10,634 nt of DNA from Ramlibacter sp. (GCA_028292185.1 JAQGMT010000330.1:1-10634), one strand, 5' to 3'; shown: positions 1 to 8,538, numbered from the stretch's first letter. Program-made: numbers and translations. Notes: generated by a model not told the origin, from the letters alone.

Positions 1-3000
1 AGCAGGTACTCGTGGATGTCGATGATCCGGCAGCCGGGGAAGATCTGGTCGAACTTGTAGCCTTGCAGCTGGTCGTAGCAGGTGCCGCAGCTCACCACCA
101 CTGTCTTGATCTCAAGGTAGTTCAGCGTATTCGCCACTCGGTGGAACAGCACGCGGTTGTCGGTGATGATCTTCTCGGCCTTGTCGAACTGGCCCGCGCC
201 GCGTTGCGGATAGCCGCAGCACAGGTAGCCCGGCGGCAAGACGGTCTGCACGCCGGCATGCCAGAGCATGGCCTGCGTCGCCAGCCCGACCTGCGAGAAA
301 AGCCGTTCCGAGCCGCACCCCGGGAAATAGAACACGGCCTCGGTCTCGGCGCTGGTCGCCTTCGGGTCGCGGATGATCGGAACGTAGTCGCGGTCCTCGA
401 TATCCAGCAGCGCACGGGCGGTTTTCTTGGGCAGGCCGCCCGGCAGCTTCTTGTTGACGAAGTGCACCACCTGCTCCTTGATCGGAGCGCGCTCGTGGGT
501 CGAGGGCGGCTTGGTCACCTGCAAGTGCGCAAAACCGCGCAGCAGGTTGTTTGCCATCCTCTGCGCCTTGAAGGCCACGCCGATCATCGCACTGCGCATC
601 AGCTTGATGGTGTCCGGGTTGGTCGCGTTGAGCATCATCATCGCCGCGGCATTCGCCGGCCGGAAGCTCTTCTGCCCCATCTTGCGCAACAAATTGCGCA
701 TGTTCATCGACACGTCGCCGAAATCGATGTTCACCGGGCACGGCGACTCGCACTTGTGGCACACGGTGCAGTGATCGGCGACGTCCTCGAACTCTTCCCA
801 GTGCTTGATCGAAACCCCGCGCCGGGTCTGCTCCTCATACAGGAAGGCTTCGACCAGCAGCGACGTGGCGAGGATCTTGTTGCGCGGGCTGTACAACAGG
901 TTGGCGCGCGGCACATGCGTGGCGCACACCGGCTTGCACTTGCCGCAGCGCAGGCAGTCCTTGATGCTGTCGGAGATGGCGCCGATATCCGACTGCTGCA
1001 TGATCAGCGACTCGTGCCCCATCAGCCCGAAGCTGGGCGTATAGGCGTTGGTCAGGTCGGCATAGACGCCGAGCAAAGGCGCCGCTTCGGAATGACTCGC
1101 AGCGTCGGCCGTGGCGTGCCGCAGCAGCTTGCCCTTGTTGAAGCGCCCTTCCGGATCCACCTTGCGCTTGTAGTCGGCAAAGGGCGCCAGTTCCTCGTCG
1201 GTGAGGAATTCGAGCTTGGTGATGCCGATGCCGTGCTCGCCCGAGATCACGCCATCGAGCGAGCGCGCCAGCGCCATCACCCGCTTCACCGCGGCGTGCG
1301 CCGACTGCAGCATCGCGTAATCGTCGCTGTTGACCGGGATGTTGGTGTGCACATTGCCGTCACCCGCGTGCATGTGCAGCGCAATCCAGACGCGGCCCTT
1401 GAGCACGCGCTTGTGAATTGCAGTGACCTCTTCCAGGATCAGCGCGAACGGCTGTCCGGCGAAGATGTTCTGCAACGGCGCGCGAATCTGAGTCTTCCAG
1501 CTGGCGCGCAGCGTGTGGTCCTGCAGCTGCGCAAACAGCCCTTCGACATTGGCCAGCCACTCCTGCCACAGCGCGCGCACGCCGCGCACGAGTTCCAGCG
1601 CCTGGCCGACGCGGTCTTCCAGCAATTCGGGCGAAGGAATCTCGCTGGCATCGTCGTGCCGGCTGAGGGGCAGGTTGCCGCGCGCGAAAAATGCCTCGAG
1701 TTCGTCGGCCAGCGCGATCTTGTTGGCGAGCGAAAGCTCGATGTTGATGCGCTCGATGCCGTCGGTGTATTCGGCCATGCGCGGCAGCGGAATCACCACG
1801 TCCTCGTTGATCTTGAAGGCGTTGGTGTGCTTGCTGATCGCGGCGGTGCGCTTGCGGTCCAGCCAGAACTTCTTGCGCGCTTCCGGGCTGATGGCGATGA
1901 AGCCCTCGCCGCTGCGCGAATTGGCGATGCGCACCACTTCGGAGGTGACGCGCGCCACGTCGTCGGCGTTGTCGCCGGTGATGTCGCCGAAGAGGGCCAT
2001 CTTGGGCACGGCGGACGAATGGCCGCCTTTGGCATCCTGGGCGCGCTTGGACTTGGTCGAGTAGCCGACCGCCCGCAGGTAGCGATCGTCCAGGTGCTCG
2101 AGGCCCGCCAGCAGCACGCCCGAGCGCTTCTGCTCGGCGAACATGAAATCCTTGATCTCGACGATGCTGGGCACCGCGTCCTTGGCGTTGCCGAAGAATT
2201 CGAGGCAGACGGTGCGCGTGTGTTGCGGCATGCGGTGCACCACCCAGCGCGCGCTGGTGATGAGGCCGTCGCAGCCCTCCTTCTGCACGCCCGGAAGCCC
2301 GGACAGGAACTTGTCGGTGACGTCCTTGCCGAGGCCTTCCTTGCGGAACGTGCTGCCTGGAATTGCCAGCAGCTCGGTGCGTATCGCCGTCTTGCCATCG
2401 GCTTGAAAGTACTTCAGCTCGAAGGTCGCCACCTCAGCGTCGTGAATCTTGCCGAGGTTGTGATCCAGGCGCGTGATTTCCAGCCATTGCGCTTGCGGCG
2501 TGACCATCCGCCACGACAGCAGGTTGTCCAGCGCCGTGCCCCACAACACTGCCTTCTTGCCGCCGGCATTCATCGCGATGTTGCCGCCGATGCAGGAAGC
2601 CTCGGCCGATGTGGGATCGACCGCGAAGACGAATCCCGCGCGCTCGGCCGCATCCGCCACGCGCTGCGTGACCACGCCGGCCTCGGTCCAGATGGTGGCG
2701 ACCGGCTGCTCGTGACCCGGAATCGTGATGCGCTCGACCTCATGCATCGCTTCGAGCTTTTCGGTGTTGATCACCGCGCTCTTCCAGGTCAACGGAATCG
2801 CGCCGCCGGTGTAGCCGGTGCCGCCGCCGCGCGGAATGATGGTGAGGCCCAGGTCGATGCAGCCCTTGACCAGGCCCGCCATCTCGGCCTCGGTGTCCGG
2901 CGTGAGCACGACGAACGGGTACTCCACGCGCCAGTCGGTCGCGTCGGTCACATGCGATACGCGCGACAGACCGTCGAATTTCAGGTTGTCCTTGGCGGTG

Positions 3001-3470
3001 TAGCGGCGCAAGGCGCGCTGCGTGCGGCGGCGCAGCTCGCCCATCTCGCGAAAGCTTTCGTCGAAAGCCTGCACCGCGTGCGCGGCGGCCTTCAACAACT
3101 CGCCCACCACGGCATCGCGCGTCGTTTCGGAGTCGCGCGTGCGGCGCTTTTCCACTTCGGCCAGCCGATGATGCAGGGCATCCACCAGCAAGCGGCGGCG
3201 CTTGGGGTTGTCCAGCAGGTCGTCTTGCAGATAGGGATTGCGCTGCACCACCCAGATGTCGCCCAGCACTTCGTACAACATGCGCGACGAGCGGCCGGTG
3301 CGGCGCTCGTCGCGCAACTGGTTCAGCATCTCCCAGGCGCCGGCGCCGAGCAGGCGAATGACGACCTCGCGATCGGAGAACGAGGTGTAGTTGTACGGAA
3401 TCTCGCGCAGGCGCGGTGCATCCCCGCCGGCGGCGGCCAGGAGGTGATCGATCGTTGTGGGTGCGTTCAT
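1..3470 (-). CDS. Giant FAD-binding / Fe-S oxidoreductase with DUF3683-type N-terminus (3' end outside window)
   Basis: Predicted flavin- and Fe-S-dependent oxidoreductase of the GlcD/D-lactate dehydrogenase type fused to a GlpC/LutA-like electron-transfer part; the true substrate is unknown, with a 2-hydroxyacid such as lactate or glycolate the family-based guess. The visible 1156 residues show a DUF3683-like N-terminus (about 15-170, with IPYNYTSFSDRE), an FAD-binding domain with PRGGGTGYTGG at 213-223 and DPTSAEASCIGGN near 285-297, and a FAD-oxidase C-terminal domain with LHMHAGDGNVH at 698-708 and GEHGIG at 744-749. Two ferredoxin-like motifs follow (C839/842/845/849 and C901/904/907/911). 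The C-terminal CCG region has C1052, C1084-C1085-G and C1128/C1131. Probably cytoplasmic or peripheral at the membrane; no signal peptide is seen. The start at 3470 is firm, since an in-frame TAG lies two codons upstream. No clear Shine-Dalgarno is visible. The gene runs off the left edge without a stop codon; I expect roughly 100 more residues. It is transcribed divergently from ugpB. Confidence 0.9.
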   Translation of the reverse strand, partial: MNAPTTIDHLLAAAGGDAPRLREIPYNYTSFSDREVVIRLLGAGAWEMLNQLRDERRTGRSSRMLYEVLGDIWVVQRNPYLQDDLLDNPKRRRLLVDALHHRLAEVEKRRTRDSETTRDAVVGELLKAAAHAVQAFDESFREMGELRRRTQRALRRYTAKDNLKFDGLSRVSHVTDATDWRVEYPFVVLTPDTEAEMAGLVKGCIDLGLTIIPRGGGTGYTGGAIPLTWKSAVINTEKLEAMHEVERITIPGHEQPVATIWTEAGVVTQRVADAAERAGFVFAVDPTSAEASCIGGNIAMNAGGKKAVLWGTALDNLLSWRMVTPQAQWLEITRLDHNLGKIHDAEVATFELKYFQADGKTAIRTELLAIPGSTFRKEGLGKDVTDKFLSGLPGVQKEGCDGLITSARWVVHRMPQHTRTVCLEFFGNAKDAVPSIVEIKDFMFAEQKRSGVLLAGLEHLDDRYLRAVGYSTKSKRAQDAKGGHSSAVPKMALFGDITGDNADDVARVTSEVVRIANSRSGEGFIAISPEARKKFWLDRKRTAAISKHTNAFKINEDVVIPLPRMAEYTDGIERINIELSLANKIALADELEAFFARGNLPLSRHDDASEIPSPELLEDRVGQALELVRGVRALWQEWLANVEGLFAQLQDHTLRASWKTQIRAPLQNIFAGQPFALILEEVTAIHKRVLKGRVWIALHMHAGDGNVHTNIPVNSDDYAMLQSAHAAVKRVMALARSLDGVISGEHGIGITKLEFLTDEELAPFADYKRKVDPEGRFNKGKLLRHATADAASHSEAAPLLGVYADLTNAYTPSFGLMGHESLIMQQSDIGAISDSIKDCLRCGKCKPVCATHVPRANLLYSPRNKILATSLLVEAFLYEEQTRRGVSIKHWEEFEDVADHCTVCHKCESPCPVNIDFGDVSMNMRNLLRKMGQKSFRPANAAAMMMLNATNPDTIKLMRSAMIGVAFKAQRMANNLLRGFAHLQVTKPPSTHERAPIKEQVVHFVNKKLPGGLPKKTARALLDIEDRDYVPIIRDPKATSAETEAVFYFPGCGSERLFSQVGLATQAMLWHAGVQTVLPPGYLCCGYPQRGAGQFDKAEKIITDNRVLFHRVANTLNYLEIKTVVVSCGTCYDQLQGYKFDQIFPGCRIIDIHEYL

Positions 3471-3576
3471 CGGCTAGAAAATGTCAGCCAGATGACTTCG
3501 GGCACGGCTGATCGGAGATGTTACCGCAGTGCATCATCACCTATGGAAACCCCGCTTGTGACGAGCGTGGCTCGAC

Positions 3577-3610
3577 CGTTAAATGCGCTGTCACAAACCT
3601 TGGTTATCGT
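3577..3610 (+). promoter_or_regulatory. Candidate PhoB-dependent promoter of the ugp operon (Pho box plus -10)
   Basis: A good Pho-box half site CTGTCAC lies at 3588-3594 (the commonly given half-site consensus is CTGTCAT or CTGTCAC). A weak half site, CGTTAAA, lies 11 bp upstream at 3577-3583 and matches about 3 of 7 positions. Exactly 10 nt after the good half site is TATCGT (3605-3610, 4 of 6 to the -10 consensus). There is no -35 hexamer at 16-18 bp spacing. A Pho box replacing the -35 is the classic arrangement of PhoB-activated promoters, and ugp belongs to the Pho regulon in E. coli. The predicted start of transcription would be near 3617. The second half site is poor, so this is a candidate only. 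Confidence 0.42.
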
Positions 3611-3622
3611 GGTCAGCCCATC

Positions 3623-3629
3623 GAGGAGA
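3623..3629 (+). promoter_or_regulatory. Shine-Dalgarno of ugpB
   Basis: GAGGAGA lies 4 nt before the ATG at 3634 and decides the start. The in-frame ATG at 3583 would lie inside the presumed promoter and would put 17 charged and aromatic residues ahead of the signal peptide. Confidence 0.8.
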
Positions 3630-3633
3630 TTTC

Positions 3634-4938
3634 ATGAAGCTGCAACTATCCGCCTTCGCCCTGGCCGCCGCCCTGGCCGCTTCGGCCCAGGCACAAACCC
3701 AGATTCAATGGTGGCATTCGATGACCGCCGTCAACAACGAATGGGTCAACGACCTGGCCAAGCAGTTCAACGAAAGCCAGAAGGAATACCGGGTCGTGCC
3801 GACCTACAAGGGCAGCTACGACGAATCGATGACGGCGGCGATCGCGGCCTTTCGCGCCGGCAACTCACCCGATATCCTGCAGGTGTTCGAAGTGGGCACC
3901 GCGACCATGATGGCCAGCAAGGGGGCCATTGTCCCGGTCGGCAAGGTGATGAAAGACGCCGGCGAGAAGTTCGACCCCAGCCGCTACATCTCGGCGGTGG
4001 CCGGCTACTACACGGCGCCGAACGGCGAAATGCTGAGCTTTCCGCTGAACAGTTCCACCACCGTGTTCTATTTCAACAAGGACGCTTTCAAGGCCGCCGG
4101 CCTGCCGACCGACAAGGCGCCGACCACCTGGCCTGAAGTGGTGGTGGCTGCCGCCAAGCTCAAGGCTTCCGGGCACAAGTGCCCGTTCACGACAGCGTGG
4201 CAGGGCTGGACGCAGCTGGAAAGCTTCTCCGCATGGCACAACGTGGAGTTCGCGAGCAAGAGCAACGGCCTGGCGGGCCTGGACGCGCGCATGAAGATCA
4301 ATTCGCCGCTGCACGTGCGCCACATCGAAAACCTCGCCAACATGGCCAAGCAGGGGCTGTTCGTCTACAAGGGCCGCGGCAACGTGCCGGAAGCGAGCTT
4401 CGTCTCGGGCGAGTGCGCGATGATCAATACATCGTCGGGCTTCTATGGCAACGTCGCGAAGAACGCCAAGTTCGCGTACGGCCTGGCGCCCCTGCCCTAT
4501 TACCCCGACGTTCCCGGCGCACCGCAAAACACCGTCATCGGCGGCGCCAGCCTGTGGGTGATGTCCGGCAAGACGCCGGCGCAATACAAGGGCGTGGCCA
4601 AGTTCTTCAGTTTCATTTCCACACCGGAAGTGCAATCGGCCAGCCACAAGCGCACCGGCTACCTTCCGGTCACCACGGCCGCCTACCAGCTCACCGAGCA
4701 GTCGGGGTTCTACAAGCAGAACCCCGGCACCGACGTGGCGGTGACGCAAATGATCCGCAAGGTCACGGACAAGAGCCGCGGCATCCGCCTGGGCAACTAC
4801 GTGCAGATACGCGCCATCGAGGACGAAGAGCTGGAACAGGTCTGGAACGGCAAGAAGTCCGCCAGGGAGGCGCTCGACACCATCGTCAAGCGCGGCAACG
4901 AACAACTCGAACGGTTCCAGAAGGCAAACAAGTCCTGA
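3634..4938 (+). CDS. ugpB: sn-Glycerol-3-phosphate / glycerophosphodiester ABC transporter, periplasmic binding protein
   Basis: Periplasmic receptor that delivers sn-glycerol-3-phosphate and glycerophosphodiesters such as glycerophosphocholine to the UgpAE permease. It is 434 residues, close to the E. coli protein. A Sec signal peptide covers residues 1-20 (MKLQ, an alanine/leucine-rich core, then AQA before the likely cut at Q21). By my recalled alignment with E. coli UgpB, all seven ligand residues are kept: Y62, E86, S141, S267, G304, Y343 and R393 here for Y65, E89, S144, S270, G307, Y346 and R397 there. Family hallmarks include YKGSYDES (59-66), EVGTATMMASKG (86-97), WQGW (189-192), GGASLWVM (303-310) and GYLPV (342-346). 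Start at 3634, after a strong Shine-Dalgarno and directly before the signal peptide. First gene of the operon, 6 nt before ugpA, and probably induced by phosphate limitation. Confidence 0.97.
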   Translation: MKLQLSAFALAAALAASAQAQTQIQWWHSMTAVNNEWVNDLAKQFNESQKEYRVVPTYKGSYDESMTAAIAAFRAGNSPDILQVFEVGTATMMASKGAIVPVGKVMKDAGEKFDPSRYISAVAGYYTAPNGEMLSFPLNSSTTVFYFNKDAFKAAGLPTDKAPTTWPEVVVAAAKLKASGHKCPFTTAWQGWTQLESFSAWHNVEFASKSNGLAGLDARMKINSPLHVRHIENLANMAKQGLFVYKGRGNVPEASFVSGECAMINTSSGFYGNVAKNAKFAYGLAPLPYYPDVPGAPQNTVIGGASLWVMSGKTPAQYKGVAKFFSFISTPEVQSASHKRTGYLPVTTAAYQLTEQSGFYKQNPGTDVAVTQMIRKVTDKSRGIRLGNYVQIRAIEDEELEQVWNGKKSAREALDTIVKRGNEQLERFQKANKS

Positions 4939-4944
4939 CGGACT

Positions 4945-5826
4945 ATGGACAAGCGGGTCTTCTTCCGGTCCTCCTGGCTGCCGTGGCTGCTGCTGGCGCC
5001 GCAGATGGCGGTGATCCTGGTATTTTTCTTCTGGCCGGCGGCGCAGGCGCTGCTGCAGTCCTTGCAGCAGCAGGATCCATTCGGGACGTCGGTCGAATTC
5101 GTGGGGCTGGCGAACTTCCGGCAGCTGTTCGAGGATCCCAGCTACATCGAGTCCTTCAAGACCACCGCGATCTTCTCGGTGCTGGTGGCGACCCTCGGAA
5201 TCAGCCTCTCGCTGCTGCTCGCGGTGTTCGCCGACCGCATCGGGCGCGGCGCCATGTTCTACAAGACCCTGCTGATCCTGCCGTACGCAGTGGCGCCGGC
5301 GGTGGCGGCGGTGCTCTGGGTATTCATGTTCTCGCCGTCCCTGGGCGTGGTCGCCTATGCGCTGGGCAAGGTCGGCATCGAGTGGAACCACCTTCTCGAC
5401 TCGGGCCATGCCATGACCTTGATCGTGATGGCTTCGGTGTGGAAGCAGATCTCCTATAACTTCCTTTTTTTCCTGGCGGGGCTGCAGTCGATTCCCAAAT
5501 CGCTGATCGAGGCGGCCGCGATCGACGGTGCCGGCCCGTGGCGCCGCTTCTGGACGGTGCAGTTCCCGCTGCTGTCGCCCACCACCTTTTTCCTGCTGGT
5601 GATCAACGTCGTCTATGCCTTCTTCGACACGTTTGCCATCGTCGATGCCGCCACGCAGGGCGGGCCGGGCAAAGACACCGCGATCCTGGTCTACAAGGTG
5701 TACTACGACGGCTTCAAGGCCATGGACCTGGGCGGATCGGCCGCCCAATCGGTCGTCCTCATGGTGATCGTGGTCGCGCTCACGGTGATCCAGTTCCGTT
5801 ATGTCGAGAAGAAGGTGCAGTACTGA
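4945..5826 (+). CDS. ugpA: sn-Glycerol-3-phosphate ABC transporter, permease UgpA
   Basis: One of two inner-membrane permease subunits that form the translocation channel with UgpE. It is 293 residues, the usual length. About six membrane spans can be read at roughly 14-34, 74-96, 106-128, 157-179, 214-236 and 265-285. The EAA loop that docks onto the ATPase is at 189-208 (EAAAIDGAGP then WRRFWTVQFP), including the conserved glycine and the closing proline. The start MDKRVFFRSSWLPW matches the family N-terminus as I recall it. Only 6 nt separate it from the ugpB stop, with no strong Shine-Dalgarno, so translation is probably coupled to ugpB. Its TGA stop overlaps an out-of-frame ATG (TGATG) that opens a 9-codon mini-ORF leading into ugpE. 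Confidence 0.96.
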   Translation: MDKRVFFRSSWLPWLLLAPQMAVILVFFFWPAAQALLQSLQQQDPFGTSVEFVGLANFRQLFEDPSYIESFKTTAIFSVLVATLGISLSLLLAVFADRIGRGAMFYKTLLILPYAVAPAVAAVLWVFMFSPSLGVVAYALGKVGIEWNHLLDSGHAMTLIVMASVWKQISYNFLFFLAGLQSIPKSLIEAAAIDGAGPWRRFWTVQFPLLSPTTFFLLVINVVYAFFDTFAIVDAATQGGPGKDTAILVYKVYYDGFKAMDLGGSAAQSVVLMVIVVALTVIQFRYVEKKVQY

Positions 5827-5855
5827 TGGCCTCGCGGAAGCTCCATCGTGATTGA
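5826..5855 (+). other. Nine-codon mini-ORF bridging ugpA and ugpE (MASRKLHRD)
   Basis: The ATG at 5826-5828 overlaps the ugpA stop codon as TGATG, the usual arrangement for translational re-initiation. It is in neither the ugpA nor the ugpE frame. It reads MASRKLHRD and stops with TGA at 5853-5855, just after the GTG start of ugpE at 5848. A ribosome that re-initiates here would terminate 8 nt past the ugpE start, so it could feed ugpE by a second re-initiation. It may equally be chance, or the trace of a one-base indel that moved an original ATG out of the ugpE frame. No protein function is claimed. Confidence 0.35.
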
Positions 5856-6699
5856 GAAGCGCGGCGCCCACGGAATCCTTGCGCACGTGATCGTCCTGGT
5901 GGGCGTCTTCATCGTCGCCTTCCCTTTGTACCTGGCGCTGGTGGCGTCCACCCACACGGCGCAGGAGATCGTGCAAAGGCCCATGCCGCTGCTGCCCGGC
6001 AGCCACATGTGGGAAAGCTACAAGTCGGCCTTGTTCGGGCGCGAGACCAGCGCCGGCTCGAATGCGCCCGTGATTCACATGATGTGGGTCAGCATGGTCA
6101 CTGCGCTGGTCATCTCCATCGGCAAGATCGCGATTTCGCTGCTATCGGCCTTCGCCATCGTGTACTTCCGGTTTCCCTTGCGCAAGACCTTCTTCTGGGC
6201 GATCTTCGTCACGCTGATGCTGCCCGTCGAGGTGCGCATCCTGCCCACCTACAAGGTCCTGTCGGACCTGAACATGCTCAATACCTATGCGGGCCTCACC
6301 GTTCCGCTGATCGCCTCGGCAACCGCGACCTTCCTGTTCCGCCAGTTCTTCCTCACCGTTCCCGAGGAACTCACCGAGGCTTCGCGCATGGACGGGGCCA
6401 GCCCGCTGCGCTTCTTCTTCGACGTGTTGCTGCCCTTGTCCAAGACGTCGATGGCAGCCCTGTTCGTGATCCAGTTCATCTATGGCTGGAACCAGTACCT
6501 CTGGCCCTTGCTGGCGACCACGGGCGAAGACATGTACCCGGTGGTCGTGGGCATCAAACGCATGATCGCCGGCGGGGATTCGCAAAACGAGTGGAACGTC
6601 GTGATGGCCACGGCCATCCTGGCCATGCTGCCTCCCGCCATCGTGGTGGTCGGCATGCAGAAGTGGTTCGTCAAGGGTTTGGTGGATACGGAGAAGTAA
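5848..6699 (+). CDS. ugpE: sn-Glycerol-3-phosphate ABC transporter, permease UgpE
   Basis: Second inner-membrane permease subunit of the Ugp importer, pairing with UgpA. It is 283 residues, the usual length. Membrane spans are readable at about 13-33, 78-102, 113-127, 152-172, 198-218 and 255-272. The EAA loop is at 177-196 (EASRMDGASP then LRFFFDVLLP). The opening MIEKRGAHG, followed by a hydrophobic segment and then the segment MPLLPGSH (46-53), fits the family. The start is a GTG at 5848, preceded by a weak GGAAG (5836-5840) at 7-nt spacing; the only nearby ATG (5826) is out of frame. The non-ATG start, weak ribosome site and overlapping mini-ORF suggest its translation depends on ribosomes leaving ugpA. 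The stop is followed by a 49-nt spacer holding a palindrome before ugpC. Confidence 0.95.
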   Translation: MIEKRGAHGILAHVIVLVGVFIVAFPLYLALVASTHTAQEIVQRPMPLLPGSHMWESYKSALFGRETSAGSNAPVIHMMWVSMVTALVISIGKIAISLLSAFAIVYFRFPLRKTFFWAIFVTLMLPVEVRILPTYKVLSDLNMLNTYAGLTVPLIASATATFLFRQFFLTVPEELTEASRMDGASPLRFFFDVLLPLSKTSMAALFVIQFIYGWNQYLWPLLATTGEDMYPVVVGIKRMIAGGDSQNEWNVVMATAILAMLPPAIVVVGMQKWFVKGLVDTEK

Positions 6700-6709
6700 A
6701 TAACCTTGC

Positions 6710-6733
6710 GGGACAGATCTTCAGCTCTGTCCC
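6710..6733. repeat. REP-like palindrome between ugpE and ugpC
   Basis: A perfect 8-bp inverted repeat: GGGACAGA at 6710-6717, loop TCTTCAGC, TCTGTCCC at 6726-6733. Neither strand has a U-tract after the stem, so it is not a standard intrinsic terminator, and the operon continues into ugpC. From memory, GGGGACAG-type palindromes are dispersed in many beta- and gammaproteobacterial genomes, some near RAYT transposases, so this may be a dispersed repeat copy. In the mRNA it could protect the upstream ugpBAE message from 3' decay and lower ugpC output. No flanking target duplication is visible. Confidence 0.6.
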
Positions 6734-6748
6734 CGACTGACTAAAAAA

Positions 6749-7753
<1,005 letters not shown>

Positions 7754-7768
7754 GGCGTACGCTACGCC
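7754..7768 (+). promoter_or_regulatory. Small hairpin at the ugpQ translation start
   Basis: A perfect 6-bp inverted repeat, GGCGTA (7754-7759), loop CGC, TACGCC (7763-7768), begins right after the ugpC stop (TGA 7751-7753) and ends one base before the ugpQ ATG. The only Shine-Dalgarno-like bases, GAGG at 7752-7755, lie partly in the stem. It could make ugpQ translation depend on ribosomes terminating at ugpC. A stem this short can occur by chance in GC-rich DNA. Confidence 0.4.
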
Positions 7769-7769
7769 G

Positions 7770-8528
7770 ATGAAAGCTTGGCCCTATCCCCGCTGGGTCG
7801 CCCATCGCGGCGCCGGCAAGCTGGCGCCGGAAAACACGCTCGCCGCTTTTCGCCTGGGCGCGAGTCACGGCTATCGCATGTTCGAGTGCGACGCGAAGCT
7901 CTCGGCCGACGGCGTGCCGTTCCTGCTGCACGATGCCACCCTGACGCGCACCACCAACGGCGCCGAGATCTTCGGGCCGGCGCCCAGCGCGACGGCCGGC
8001 GACCACGACTGGAGCGAACTCGCGCGGCTCGATGCCGGAGCCTGGCACTCCAGCGCCTACGCCGGTGAGCCCCTGCCCACGCTGGAAAATGTTTCGCGGT
8101 TTTGCATGGCCAACGGGCATTGCCTGAACATCGAGATCAAGCCGACGCCCGGCGTGGAGCGCCGCACCGGCGAAGTGGTCGCGCGGCATGCCGATCGCCT
8201 CTGGAACAACGCGCCGATCCCACCTTTGCTGACATCCTTCCGGCCCGAAGCCTTGCAGGGGGCGCTGGACACCGCGCCGCGCCTGCCCCGTGGATTGCTG
8301 CTGGACTCCTTGCACAAGGGCTGGCTGGAGACGGCGCTCTCGCTCGAATGCGTCGCCATCGTCTGCAACCATGCCTTGTGGGACCTGAGCACGGTGACGC
8401 AAGCCAGAAACGCTGGCCTCAGATGCCTGAGCTATACGGTGAATGACGAACGGGTGGCGCAGCGCCTGCTTGACCTGGGCACGGACGGCATCATCACCGA
8501 CCGCGTCGAGCTGTTCGCGCCGGATTGA
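7770..8528 (+). CDS. ugpQ: Glycerophosphodiester phosphodiesterase (cytoplasmic UgpQ type)
   Basis: Hydrolyses glycerophosphodiesters to sn-glycerol-3-phosphate and the free alcohol; with no signal peptide it should act in the cytoplasm on substrates brought in by Ugp. It is 252 residues, close to E. coli UgpQ. GDPD (TIM-barrel) motifs are HRGAGKLAPENT (12-23) with catalytic H12 and R13, ECDAKLSADG (39-48) with metal ligands E39 and D41, LLHD with the second catalytic H54, and IEIKP (121-125) with E122 and K124. The C-terminal LGTDGIITDRVEL is also typical. It is the last operon gene, 16 nt after ugpC, with a hairpin covering its start region and no well-placed Shine-Dalgarno. Its stop lies 7 bp from the stop of the convergent DUF3501 gene. 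All catalytic residues are present, so the enzyme should be active. Confidence 0.95.
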   Translation: MKAWPYPRWVAHRGAGKLAPENTLAAFRLGASHGYRMFECDAKLSADGVPFLLHDATLTRTTNGAEIFGPAPSATAGDHDWSELARLDAGAWHSSAYAGEPLPTLENVSRFCMANGHCLNIEIKPTPGVERRTGEVVARHADRLWNNAPIPPLLTSFRPEALQGALDTAPRLPRGLLLDSLHKGWLETALSLECVAIVCNHALWDLSTVTQARNAGLRCLSYTVNDERVAQRLLDLGTDGIITDRVELFAPD

Positions 8529-8538
8529 TCCGGGATCA
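8526..8538. repeat. 13-bp palindrome spanning both convergent stop codons
   Basis: TGATCC-G-GGATCA is a perfect palindrome around base 8532. The plus-strand TGA of ugpQ (8526-8528) and the minus-strand TGA of the DUF3501 gene (8536-8538) are its mirror ends. It is too short and lacks a U-tract, so it is not a convincing terminator. I see no intrinsic terminator between the two operons; transcripts probably overlap or end by Rho. Confidence 0.5.

Larger units (their letters stand above)
3471..3633. other. Divergent intergenic region between the FAD/Fe-S gene and ugpB
   Basis: This 163-bp spacer must hold promoters for both directions. Reading right, a candidate Pho box with a -10 element lies at 3577-3610 and a good Shine-Dalgarno at 3623-3629. 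Reading left, the best -10-like hexamer I find is TAACAT (complement of 3518-3523), without a convincing -35 at normal spacing. Two inverted repeats are present: CGAGC/GCTCG with a 3-nt loop at 3562-3574, and TCAGCC/GGCTGA at 3484-3489 and 3506-3511, in the presumed leader of the left gene. No glp-type operator palindrome was recognised. Confidence 0.7.

Noticed and set aside
3583..3633. Upstream in-frame ATG as the ugpB start
   Set aside because: It precedes the Shine-Dalgarno, lies in the presumed promoter and would bury the signal peptide behind 17 extra residues.
12..4136. A 1374-codon open frame on the plus strand across the FAD/Fe-S gene and into ugpB
   Set aside because: It is an antisense shadow. 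The minus-strand frame has clear FAD, Fe-S and CCG motifs, and the end of the plus frame overlaps ugpB in the wrong frame. The plus translation is rich in H, R, A and Q with no recognisable domain, as expected opposite a GC-rich gene.
3865..6078. A 737-codon minus-strand open frame opposite ugpB and ugpA
   Set aside because: Low-complexity H/R/Q/E/D-rich translation with no family resemblance; the plus strand encodes well-conserved UgpB and UgpA here.
6710..6733. Intrinsic terminator between ugpE and ugpC
   Set aside because: The stem is followed by no U-tract on either strand, and ugpC is required by the same transporter.
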